A stretch of DNA of 42,708 nt from Flavobacteriaceae bacterium (GTDB lineage: Bacteria > Bacteroidota > Bacteroidia > Flavobacteriales > Flavobacteriaceae), in contig JAQWJV010000012.1 of assembly GCA_029248185.1 (NCBI GenBank), positions 1 to 42,708 of the forward strand, in the 5' to 3' direction. Numbering within the stretch: the first letter of the stretch is position 1; each line of letters opens with the position of its first letter. The position numbers were made by a program, and so were the translations under genes. Shown one piece after another: positions 23,437 to 31,602 of this stretch. Below the pieces are notes generated by a model. It was not told the DNA's origin, searched no databases, and saw nothing but the letters and a program-made list of their open reading frames with translations.

Positions 23437-24478
23437 AAAATTCTTTTTTTAAATTAGCTCCGTGTCCTGGTATTTCGGGTGGTAGTGTAACCCCCTTTAC
23501 CATTGGCGCCCCTTCTGACGGATCGGGAGCTAAGTTATAGTGTGAATCTAAATCAATATGGTCAATTCCTCCCGTTAAAGCTGCGGCAGCGGCAATAGAA
23601 ACAGAAGATTCACTCATACAGCCAATCATGGTTTTCAACTCATGTGCTCTTGCTGTTGCAATAATTCTAAGGGCTTCTGTAATCCCCCCACATTTCATCA
23701 GTTTCATATTAACACCATCTACATGGGCTGCAAAAGAGGGGATGTTTTGAGAAAAGCGACACGATTCATCAACATATATAGGGAGTGCACGCCCTTTAAA
23801 AAGTATTTTTAAACCGTCTTCTTCTCCTTCTTTTAAAGGTTGTTCAATATAATCTACTTTACGGGCAGCAAGCCATTTCATCATGTGCTGAGCCTGTTTT
23901 ACCCCCCAACCACCATTAGCATCTACACGAAGCTTGACAGGATATTTCTTAGTGCTTTCAACCACCTGTTCAAACATTATTTTATCCGCTTCAATCCCGT
24001 CTGGGGATCCTAATTTAATTTTTAAAGATTGTACTGTGGTTCCATCCAATAAAAGCGGGACCCGTTCTTTAATTATCTCGGGAGAATTAATCCCAATGGT
24101 CACCGAAGTGGGTATATGTGGTTTAGAAAAGCCTAATAATTGACGCAATGGAAGTTGGGCTTTTTTAGCAGTCCAATCCCAAAAAGCAGTATCTAAAGCA
24201 ACATAAGCACAAGGAGGAATTTTCATTTCTCTGGCACGATCATATAACGCTTGAATAGAATGACCTTCAATGCCCGTTTCAATAAATTTTTCTAATGCCG
24301 CTTGAATTTCCTCAGCGGTTGATGCCCCTTCTGAATTACCTGGTGCAGCTTCACCCCAACCCGTATGCCCCTCTTTTTCATAACGAACAAATAGGTTTTC
24401 TGAATCATAGCGTACTCCTCTACTAATTGCTAGAGGAAATCTTTTTTTTAAAGAGACTTTATGGAATATGAGTGTCAT
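23429..24478 (-). CDS. Dipeptide epimerase / DgcA-like racemase (enolase superfamily)
   Basis: The 349-residue protein is a muconate-lactonising-enzyme-type enolase-superfamily member. Visible residues: KxK (LKIKLG, Lys153 and Lys155), metal ligands Asp186 (VDANGGW), Glu212 (IEQPL) and Asp237 (VDESC), the second acid/base lysine in NMKLMKCGG (Lys259), and the DLD motif (Asp309, Asp311) used by L-Ala-D/L-Glu epimerases to bind the alpha-amino group. Either L-Ala-Glu epimerisation in murein peptide recycling or N-acetyl-D-glutamate racemisation fits. The overlapping DUF1611 gene favours the latter. It is first in the operon; a TATCTTCG sequence at 24497-24504 (minus strand) may be its -7 box. 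Confidence 0.88.
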   Translation of the reverse strand: MTLIFHKVSLKKRFPLAISRGVRYDSENLFVRYEKEGHTGWGEAAPGNSEGASTAEEIQAALEKFIETGIEGHSIQALYDRAREMKIPPCAYVALDTAFWDWTAKKAQLPLRQLLGFSKPHIPTSVTIGINSPEIIKERVPLLLDGTTVQSLKIKLGSPDGIEADKIMFEQVVESTKKYPVKLRVDANGGWGVKQAQHMMKWLAARKVDYIEQPLKEGEEDGLKILFKGRALPIYVDESCRFSQNIPSFAAHVDGVNMKLMKCGGITEALRIIATARAHELKTMIGCMSESSVSIAAAAALTGGIDHIDLDSHYNLAPDPSEGAPMVKGVTLPPEIPGHGANLKKEFYA

Positions 24479-24565
24479 TAAATAATATTTGAATATCGAA
24501 GATAGTAATAATCGAATCTAAGGTGCTTTTTTTACGGGTGAGTAACCTCCTTGTTTTTGGGAAAA

Positions 24566-26164
24566 CTACTTTTTTCCTAGCTCTCGGATTAATAGATTTT
24601 CAATTTTAACAGTATTGGCGTCAGTTTTTAAACTCAATGTTTCAAAAGGTGCGTGAGTAAAAAAGATCTCGGTCATTACCGTCTCCCCTTGATCAAAAAA
24701 TACTTCCAAAGACATTTTATCTAGTATAAATTGAATCTGCAACGAAGTCGCTTTTTTGGTTCTTGGAGCGATTGAAGGTTTTCGACTAAATGTTTCAGAA
24801 AAGCTTGTCTCCCCGGCTTGGCTCCTATCAATAAAAAATTGATGCGCTTTCTCATTAAGACCAAACGAGAGTTTCTCTCCCCTACTGTTTTCTAGGATGA
24901 AGGTGTATTTTTTTTCTTCAAGATCAACTAGGTTTAATTTAATTTGAGCTGTTGATAAATCAATCGCTCCCTTTTCAATTAGACGTGTTTCCTTTTGTTG
25001 AGAAAAGGTTTCTTTTTCTAAGGTCTTGACGGTATACTTATCCCAGTCAGACGGTGCTTTAGAGTGTAACCGGAAACCGTCTTGGTTTTGAATCAATTCA
25101 AGTTCACGCGGCAATGTCATCGCACTTCTCCACTTAGTGGTAGGAACTTTATTTGCATATTCCCAATTGGACATCCATCCCAAATACAAAACCCCATTAG
25201 CTTTATTTGACCAATTTGAAAACGTTACTCCTGCATAGTTATCTTTTCCAAAATCAATCCAATATGAATGCTTCTTTTCCATGGCTTTTTGAAACTCAGA
25301 ATCAACAATAAACTGGGTTCCATCAAAATCGCCTATAAAATATTGTGTCGCACTCCCTCCATTAGGCCCCCCTGGATTAATGCTTACCAATTGTACCCAT
25401 TTGCGGGCTTGCGTCCCGTTTACAGGAAGTGGAAATAGATCGGGACATTCCCATACGCCATCATGATTTCCAATCCCTTGTCCAAAAGAAGATAAATAAG
25501 ACCAACTCAATAAATTTTGAGATTCAAAATACTGAATCTCTTGGCCCGCAGCCAAACTCATGATCCATTTTTGACTGCCCTCATGCCAAAAGACTTTTGG
25601 GTCTCTAAAATCAATTATTCCAGGATTTTTTAATACCGGGTTTCGTTCATACTTTGTCCATGAATACCCTTCATCTGTGGAATAGGCAATACTCTGGTTT
25701 TGAAAATCAATCGCATTCCCTTTCTTGGCTTTTTGACTATTATGATTGGTGTAAATCGCAACTATGGGTGGGTTTTCTAGGGTACCTAATTTGGACGTGT
25801 TTTTGTGATCTACTACAGCACTTCCGGAAAAGATCGTTCCTAATTCGTCTGGAAATAAAGCAATTTCATGTTCTTCCCAATGTTTTAAGTCTTTACTTGT
25901 TGCGTGTCCCCAATGCATCGGTCCCCAAACATTCGCGTCTGGATTATGTTGAAAATATAAATGATAAACCCCTTTATAAAAAAACATTCCGTTGGGATCG
26001 TTCATCCAATTTTTTTCTGGAGTAAAATGAAATAAAGGCCGATGATGGAGTTCGTCCATTTTAAATTGATTCATTCTTTCCGAATAACTATCCAACTTTT
26101 TACAGGAAGTAAGGTGTAAAACGATTAAAAAAGCAACTAAAAAGGGGGTTCTAAATAAAATCAT
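24566..26164 (-). CDS. Glycoside hydrolase family 32 fructanase/levanase (lipoprotein)
   Basis: The 532-residue protein has a lipoprotein signal (LHLTSCKKLD, Cys21), a five-bladed propeller domain (about 40-350) and a C-terminal beta-sandwich (about 370-530). Catalytic residues: nucleophile Asp56 in WMNDPNG, transition-state Asp188 in RDP, and acid/base Glu239 in WECPDLF. GH32 enzymes release fructose from levan, inulin or sucrose. Cell-surface or periplasmic location suggests polymer or oligomer hydrolysis before uptake by the MFS porter encoded immediately upstream with a 4-base ATGA overlap. No SusC/SusD pair or fructokinase is adjacent. Confidence 0.93.
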   Translation of the reverse strand: MILFRTPFLVAFLIVLHLTSCKKLDSYSERMNQFKMDELHHRPLFHFTPEKNWMNDPNGMFFYKGVYHLYFQHNPDANVWGPMHWGHATSKDLKHWEEHEIALFPDELGTIFSGSAVVDHKNTSKLGTLENPPIVAIYTNHNSQKAKKGNAIDFQNQSIAYSTDEGYSWTKYERNPVLKNPGIIDFRDPKVFWHEGSQKWIMSLAAGQEIQYFESQNLLSWSYLSSFGQGIGNHDGVWECPDLFPLPVNGTQARKWVQLVSINPGGPNGGSATQYFIGDFDGTQFIVDSEFQKAMEKKHSYWIDFGKDNYAGVTFSNWSNKANGVLYLGWMSNWEYANKVPTTKWRSAMTLPRELELIQNQDGFRLHSKAPSDWDKYTVKTLEKETFSQQKETRLIEKGAIDLSTAQIKLNLVDLEEKKYTFILENSRGEKLSFGLNEKAHQFFIDRSQAGETSFSETFSRKPSIAPRTKKATSLQIQFILDKMSLEVFFDQGETVMTEIFFTHAPFETLSLKTDANTVKIENLLIRELGKK

Positions 26165-27495
26165 TTTTTTGAGTTTTTTTTATCATAAATTAATTTATGA
26201 CTCAATTCCTCTAGTGAAATTCCTTTGGTCTCAGGCATCATAAAATGAACAAAAACTAATTGTAAAACCATAAAACCTGCAAAAATGGAAAACACCACGC
26301 CTGCACCAATAGCGCCAAAGAGAAGGGGAACAAATGACGGAATGATTGCTGCTAAAACCCAGTGAACGCTGGTTCCAAAAGCTTGTCCTGAATTTCTTAA
26401 ATGATTTGGGAAGATCTCCGAAATATACACCCAGATAATCGCTCCCTGACCTATGGCATGTGAGGCTATGAAAAGGAATAGAAAAATTGGGATCATCAGT
26501 CCTCCCCATTCAAAGAAAAAGGCGCAAGCCACTAGACTCAGGGAAATTATATACCCGAATGAACCATAATACATTAAGTTTCTTCGCCCTTTTTTGTCAA
26601 TTAAAGAAATTCCTACGCAGGTAAAAACCAAATTCGTTACTCCAATCCCCACACTACTCAAAAGAGAAGTACTTTCTCCCAATCCTCCTTCCTCAAAAAT
26701 TCGAGGGGCATAATATAAGAATGCGTTGATTCCGGAAAGTTGATTAAAAAAAGCAACTAAAAAAGCCAATTTTAAAGGAAAGCGATACTTTATATTAAAT
26801 ATTGATTCTGATTTGTTTTTAGTAGTTCCACTTTGATTAATTTCTTGAACCAATCGTTCAAATGAACCTTCAGGAGCTATCAGAGTGTAAATTGATTTTG
26901 CTTTTTCTAATTTCCCCTGAGTAATCAGCCAACGGGGGCTCTGGGGAATGGTTAAACATAATATTGTAAAAATTATCGCAGGAAAAGCCTCTACTCCCAT
27001 CATCCATCTCCAAGCGTTGTCGCCAATATCACTTAAGGCGTAATTTGAAAGAAATGCTAATAAAATTCCAAAAACCAGGTTGAATTGATACAAGCCCACT
27101 AAGCGACCTCTGTTTTTGGGTGGAGCAATTTCCGAGATATATGCCGGTGCGGCTATCGTAGAAATTCCTACTCCTAAACCGCCGATGAATCGAAACAATG
27201 CAAAAATGAAAGGATCATTAGCCAAAGCGGACCCTCCCGCTGAAAATGTATATAAAACTCCAATCCAAAAAAGAGTCGTTTTACGACCTAATCTTTGGGT
27301 TGGAAACGCTCCAAAAAGAGCACCTACAACTGTTCCCCAAAGTGCCATTCCCATGACAACAAAACCATGAAAAGTGTCTGTAGACTCCCATAGCGTTTGT
27401 AGCTTTTTGTCTGCACCCGAGATTACAACGGTGTCAAATCCAAATAAAAGTCCCGCTAAAGCAGCAACAATAGACCAGTAAAAAACATTTTTCAT
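26161..27495 (-). CDS. MFS sugar porter (fructose/hexose transporter)
   Basis: The 444-residue, 12-helix protein is of the sugar-porter family: GLLFGFDTVVISGA in helix 1, GRKTTLFWIG, GGLGVGISTIAAPAYISEIAP with RGRLVGLYQ, PQSPRWL, and ending MMPETKGISLEEL. These are signature positions of the family. Translational overlap with the GH32 gene suggests it imports fructose or short fructans by proton symport. It is first in the two-gene operon. Confidence 0.92.
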   Translation of the reverse strand: MKNVFYWSIVAALAGLLFGFDTVVISGADKKLQTLWESTDTFHGFVVMGMALWGTVVGALFGAFPTQRLGRKTTLFWIGVLYTFSAGGSALANDPFIFALFRFIGGLGVGISTIAAPAYISEIAPPKNRGRLVGLYQFNLVFGILLAFLSNYALSDIGDNAWRWMMGVEAFPAIIFTILCLTIPQSPRWLITQGKLEKAKSIYTLIAPEGSFERLVQEINQSGTTKNKSESIFNIKYRFPLKLAFLVAFFNQLSGINAFLYYAPRIFEEGGLGESTSLLSSVGIGVTNLVFTCVGISLIDKKGRRNLMYYGSFGYIISLSLVACAFFFEWGGLMIPIFLFLFIASHAIGQGAIIWVYISEIFPNHLRNSGQAFGTSVHWVLAAIIPSFVPLLFGAIGAGVVFSIFAGFMVLQLVFVHFMMPETKGISLEELSHKLIYDKKNSKK

Positions 27496-27604
27496 TAATC
27501 CGGGTTTTAAATTCTTTGATTGGTTTTTAAACTTTGTGTCAAGATAAATAAATCCCTTGGAAAGGAATAATCTCTACATTAAAATGATTGAAGGGAAAGT
27601 TCTT

Positions 27605-27612
27605 TATATTTA
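27605..27612 (+). promoter_or_regulatory. -7 box (TATATTTA) of the M81 gene
   Basis: TAnnTTTA element 15 bases before ATG 27628. Confidence 0.4.
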
Positions 27613-27627
27613 ATAAAAATTATTTTC

Positions 27628-29202
27628 ATGATATCACACCTAAAAAAAACAGTTGCCATTTTCATTGTCCTTTTTTTAAATCAAGCGTGTCAATCCCCAG
27701 ACACACAAAAAAAGACGGTAAAGCCGAGAATTGCCATTGCAGGTTTGGCCATTGAATCCAGTACTTTCTCCCCTGCAAAATCTGAAGTAGATGCCTTTTT
27801 AGCCAGAGAAGGCGAAGATGTCTTAAAGTATTATCCCTTTTTAACAGCCGATTCTCCTCAAAGACAAGCTGCAAAATGGATTCCAACCTTGAGAGGTCAT
27901 GCGCTCCCCGGAGGAATCGTCACACGAAAAGCTTATGATTCTTTAGTTGGTAAAACCTTAACTCTTCTTGAAAAAGGTATGCCATATGACGGTCTCTTTT
28001 TTGATATCCATGGGGCCATGAGTGTAGAGGGTATAGACGATCCGGAAGGGGATTTTATAGAAAAAATCAGAGCATTAATAGGCACTCAAACACTCATTTC
28101 GACGTCCATGGATTTACATGGAAATGTCTCTGAACGTCTTGCACAACATTCTGATTTGATAACATGTTACCGTATGGCACCCCATGAAGACGCAATCGAA
28201 TCAAAACAAAGAGCGGTCGATAATTTATTAGAGCGCCTAAAATCCGGTAAAGGAAAGCCAAAATACAAAGCATGGATTCCGGTACCCATTTTGTTGCCCG
28301 GAGAAAAAACAAGTACACGCATTGAACCGGGAAAAAGTCTTTATGCTCAAATAGATCCCTTGACTCAAAAAGAGGGCGTCATAGATGCCGCAATTTGGAT
28401 TGGATATGCTTGGGCAGATGAACCCAGAAATCATGCCGTAGTAATGGTTACTGGAGATGACCAAAAAGCAGTAACCCAAAGTGCCGAAACCTTAGCCGAA
28501 TCCTTTTGGAATGTTCGAAATGAATTTGAATTTGTTGCTCCTACTGCTAGCCTTGAAAAAAGTATTTCTCTTGCTTTGAGTGCTTCAAAAAAACCCTATA
28601 TAATTAGTGATATGGGTGATAATCCAACCGCTGGAGGAGCAGGAGATGTGACATGGACCTTACGAGAGTTGTTAGCAAATAAAGCCTTTAAGTCTCATAA
28701 AGGCCCCTCGCTTATTTATGCTTCTATCCCGGGCCCAGAAATGGTTATAGCTGCTGAAGCAGCAGGAATAGGGGGAAGCGTTTCTGCTAAAGTAGGTGCG
28801 CTAGTTGATGATCGCTTTTCTCCACCACTGCTTATCAATGGAACTGTTGAAGCGATTCTTCAAGGGGATGTTCATGCAGAAACAGAAGTGGTTGTCAAAG
28901 TTGGAAGTATTCGAATAATTGTGACCAAAAAAAGAAAACCCTATCATTATGAAAAAGACTTTACTAATCTGGGGCTAAATCCAAGAAAATCAGACATTCT
29001 GGTTGTGAAAATAGGATATCTTGTCCCTGAATTATATGAAATGAGAGGAGATTGGATTATGGCACTTACTCCCGGCGGTGTAGATCAAGATTTAGAACGA
29101 TTGGATTACAAACGAATCAAAAGACCGATGTTTCCTCTTGATAAGAACATGGAGGATGTCAATTTAAAAGCTCGATTGATCCCTGCTTCTGATGCATTAT
29201 AA
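27628..29202 (+). CDS. M81 family metallopeptidase (MlrC-like) lipoprotein
   Basis: The 524-residue protein has a lipoprotein signal (FLNQACQSPD, Cys21). The DUF1485/MlrC_N region includes RIAIAGLAIESSTFSP, DIHGAMSVEGIDDPEGDF and MDLHGNVS with the metal-site His and Asp, then CYRMAPHEDA. The C-terminal region includes DMGDNPTAGGAGD, found in MlrC_C. MlrC was described as a zinc enzyme that finishes degradation of the cyclic peptide microcystin; most homologues have unknown peptide or amide substrates. The lipid anchor places it outside the cytoplasm. The disrupted penicillin-acylase gene follows after 11 bases, so both belong to one operon for hydrolysis of amides or modified peptides. Confidence 0.88.
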   Translation: MISHLKKTVAIFIVLFLNQACQSPDTQKKTVKPRIAIAGLAIESSTFSPAKSEVDAFLAREGEDVLKYYPFLTADSPQRQAAKWIPTLRGHALPGGIVTRKAYDSLVGKTLTLLEKGMPYDGLFFDIHGAMSVEGIDDPEGDFIEKIRALIGTQTLISTSMDLHGNVSERLAQHSDLITCYRMAPHEDAIESKQRAVDNLLERLKSGKGKPKYKAWIPVPILLPGEKTSTRIEPGKSLYAQIDPLTQKEGVIDAAIWIGYAWADEPRNHAVVMVTGDDQKAVTQSAETLAESFWNVRNEFEFVAPTASLEKSISLALSASKKPYIISDMGDNPTAGGAGDVTWTLRELLANKAFKSHKGPSLIYASIPGPEMVIAAEAAGIGGSVSAKVGALVDDRFSPPLLINGTVEAILQGDVHAETEVVVKVGSIRIIVTKKRKPYHYEKDFTNLGLNPRKSDILVVKIGYLVPELYEMRGDWIMALTPGGVDQDLERLDYKRIKRPMFPLDKNMEDVNLKARLIPASDAL

Positions 29203-29213
29203 ATAAACATTTT

Positions 29214-29489
29214 ATGAAAATACGCAACGTTCCTTTCTTTGCTCTTTTTATTTTAAGTTGCACTTCAACCCCTCCCTTTTTAGAGGAAGAAAAAAAAGTA
29301 AGGGGTCTTTCAGAATCCGTAGAAATTCTGCGTGACCAATGGGGTATTAATCACATCTATGCAAATAATCAAAAAGATCTCTTTTTGCTCAAGGGTATGC
29401 GGCTACACAAGATCGTTTGTTTCAATTTGAACTCTGGCGAAGACAAGCCACGGGTACCGTTGCTGAAATTCTGGGGCCTAGTGAATTAG
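29214..29489 (+). CDS. 5' fragment of the penicillin acylase gene
   Basis: Signal peptide and first strand of the acylase; the protein sequence is authentic only to about base 29386, after which this frame is out of phase and ends at 29489. Confidence 0.6.
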   Translation: MKIRNVPFFALFILSCTSTPPFLEEEKKVRGLSESVEILRDQWGINHIYANNQKDLFLLKGMRLHKIVCFNLNSGEDKPRVPLLKFWGLVN

Positions 29490-31273
29490 CCCGAGATATC
29501 GGTACACGCCTTTTTAAATATAGAGGCGATTTGACTGAAGAGTTAAATCATTACCACCCGGAAGGAAAAGCAATAATCGAAGCCTACGTCGCCGGAGTAA
29601 ACCGTTACATTACAGACGCATTAAAAACTCCTGATGAACTTCCCTTAGCCTTCAAAATGCTCGGTATTGAACCTCAACTTTGGACTCCAGAAGTGGTTAT
29701 ATCAAGACATCAAGGCTTATTGGGGAATATTGGTCAAGAACTACAAGTGGGCCGCGCTGTTGCTCTCATCGGTGCCGATAAAGTCAAAGAATTGTTGTGG
29801 TTACACCCACAGAACCCTCAAATTGATTTAGATAAAAAAATAAACACTTCCCTTTTATTTGAAGATATCCTTGCGCCTTATTTTGCCTTTAGAAAGTCCA
29901 TTAAATTCAAAAAAGAGCACCTTCAAGCAGCCTATCGAAAAACCGAAACCACCGCTTTTCTAAATCGATATAATGAGCTTTCAAAAGACTCCTTGGACAT
30001 GGGAAGTAATAATTGGGTGGTTGCAGGTTCAAAAACGGAAAATGAAGCTACCTATATGGCAAACGATCCCCATCGAACCATTGCAGTTCCCTCCCTCCGA
30101 TATATGGCACATCTAGTTGCACCGGGTTGGAATGTAATTGGAGGAGGAGAACCCGAAATCCCAGGAATATCCATTGGACATAATGAATTTGGAAGTTGGG
30201 GATTAACCGTTTTTAGAACGGATGGAGAAGACCTCTATCAATATGAACTAAACCCAAAGAATCCCTTACAATACAAGTATAAAGGGCAATGGAAAGAGTT
30301 TACTGTAATAGAAGAAACCATAACAGTAAAAGGAAGCACTCCTGAAAAGGTCTCGCTTTATTATAGTCACCATGGACCGGTTACCTATCGAAACGAACAA
30401 AAAAATATTGCATTTGCTATGCGTTGTGCATGGCTAGAACCAGGAGGCTCTCCCTACCTTGCCTCTTTACGAATGGACCAAGCTCAAACTTGGGAAGAAT
30501 TTCGAGACGCTTGTGCCTACAGCCATATTCCGGTTGAGAACATGATTTGGGCAGATACTCAAGGAAATATTGGATGGCAGGCTGTGGGAATTGCTCCGGT
30601 AAGAAATAATTTTAGTGGCCTTGTACCCGTGCCAGGAGATGGAACTTACGAATGGGATCGGTACCTCCCCATTTTACAAAAACCAAATGCCTTAAATCCT
30701 ACTAAAGGGTTTATTGCAACCGCCAATCAAAATGTAACTCCAAAGGACTATCCACATTGGAATGCCATAGGATATTCTTGGTCTGATCCATATCGGGGTG
30801 AGCGTGTCAATGAAGTTCTTGAAAATAATGACGCTCTGACGATGGAAGACATGAAGGCCCTTCAAGTTGATGTCACTTCTATTCCAGCAAGAACCCTCAT
30901 TCCTTATTTAAAGGGTCTCCATTTTGATGCTTTTGAAACCGTTCAAAAAGAGCGTCTTCTCAATTGGGATACTCGTTTAAATTCATCCTCTATTGAAGCC
31001 TCTATTTATGTAAGCTGGGAAAATGAAATAAAAAATGCTGCCTATACTTCCTTTGTTCCTGAACAAGTAAAACCATATCTTACTTCTCTACAGTTAAAAC
31101 GAATCCTTGATTGGATTGAAAATCCGAAAAGCGCTTTCTTTGGAACAGTAAAGAAAAGAGATGCTTTTTTAAAAAAACCTTTATCACAGCAATCGACAAT
31201 CTTAAAAAAAGACTCGGTTCAAATTCCCAAAGTTGGCGTTATGGTCAAACTAAATTTAAACATAGTTTTATAG
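29417..31273 (+). CDS. Central fragment of the penicillin acylase gene (about 618 residues)
   Basis: This frame holds most of the enzyme, including GSNNWVVAGS with the nucleophile Ser and the beta chain. Homology begins before its first ATG, near base 29387, and is authentic to about 31173, after the second shift reading out of phase to 31273. Confidence 0.7.
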   Translation: MFQFELWRRQATGTVAEILGPSELARDIGTRLFKYRGDLTEELNHYHPEGKAIIEAYVAGVNRYITDALKTPDELPLAFKMLGIEPQLWTPEVVISRHQGLLGNIGQELQVGRAVALIGADKVKELLWLHPQNPQIDLDKKINTSLLFEDILAPYFAFRKSIKFKKEHLQAAYRKTETTAFLNRYNELSKDSLDMGSNNWVVAGSKTENEATYMANDPHRTIAVPSLRYMAHLVAPGWNVIGGGEPEIPGISIGHNEFGSWGLTVFRTDGEDLYQYELNPKNPLQYKYKGQWKEFTVIEETITVKGSTPEKVSLYYSHHGPVTYRNEQKNIAFAMRCAWLEPGGSPYLASLRMDQAQTWEEFRDACAYSHIPVENMIWADTQGNIGWQAVGIAPVRNNFSGLVPVPGDGTYEWDRYLPILQKPNALNPTKGFIATANQNVTPKDYPHWNAIGYSWSDPYRGERVNEVLENNDALTMEDMKALQVDVTSIPARTLIPYLKGLHFDAFETVQKERLLNWDTRLNSSSIEASIYVSWENEIKNAAYTSFVPEQVKPYLTSLQLKRILDWIENPKSAFFGTVKKRDAFLKKPLSQQSTILKKDSVQIPKVGVMVKLNLNIVL

Positions 31274-31602
31274 AACATGCCCTAGGCGAAATAAGTAATC
31301 AAGCCTTTGCATCCCAACTTAACTTAGGGCCTCTTCCTAGGGGAGGAAATGCCTATACACCTGGATCCACCGGAGGAAATGACCGTCAAAGTAGTGGTGC
31401 TAGTTTTAGAATGATTGTAAATACTGGTGATTGGGATACTGCTATTGGCACTAATGCTCCAGGACAATCAGGAAATCCTGAAAGTCCTTTTTACAATAAC
31501 CTCTACAAAGATTGGGCTGAAGATCGCTATTTTCCCATTTATTATTCAAAAGAAAAAATACAATCCGTTACTTACAAGCGGACACGATTAGTTCCTCAGT
31601 GA
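31178..31602 (+). CDS. 3' fragment of the penicillin acylase gene
   Basis: In-phase C-terminal part, reading TFITAIDNLKKRLG to TYKRTRLVPQ, with RQSSGASFRMIVNTGDWD and NAPGQSGNPESPFYNN, typical of the S45 C-terminus. It has no start of its own at its beginning. Confidence 0.6.

Larger units (their letters stand above)
29214..31602 (+). pseudogene. Penicillin acylase family (S45) amidohydrolase with two frameshifts
   Basis: Three frames must be joined to read one protein of about 796 residues. The first shift lies at the T5 run 29382-29386 (KDLF, then AQGYAATQDRLFQFELWRRQ), the second at the A7 run 31171-31177 (FLKK, then TFITAIDNLKKRLG). Each is cured by adding one base, and the reading then runs to TGA 31600-31602. 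The N-terminus is a lipoprotein signal (LFILSCTSTP). The chain includes the alpha part (VEILRDQWGINHIYA), the autoproteolysis site GSNNWVV with the catalytic Ser at codon 30005-30007, and NDPHRT. S45 enzymes cleave acyl-amino-acid or beta-lactam amides and acyl-homoserine lactones in the periplasm. All catalytic landmarks remain, so the gene is recently broken or intact in life with sequence errors. It shares an operon with the M81 gene and overlaps the convergent M14 gene by 7 bases. Confidence 0.82.
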
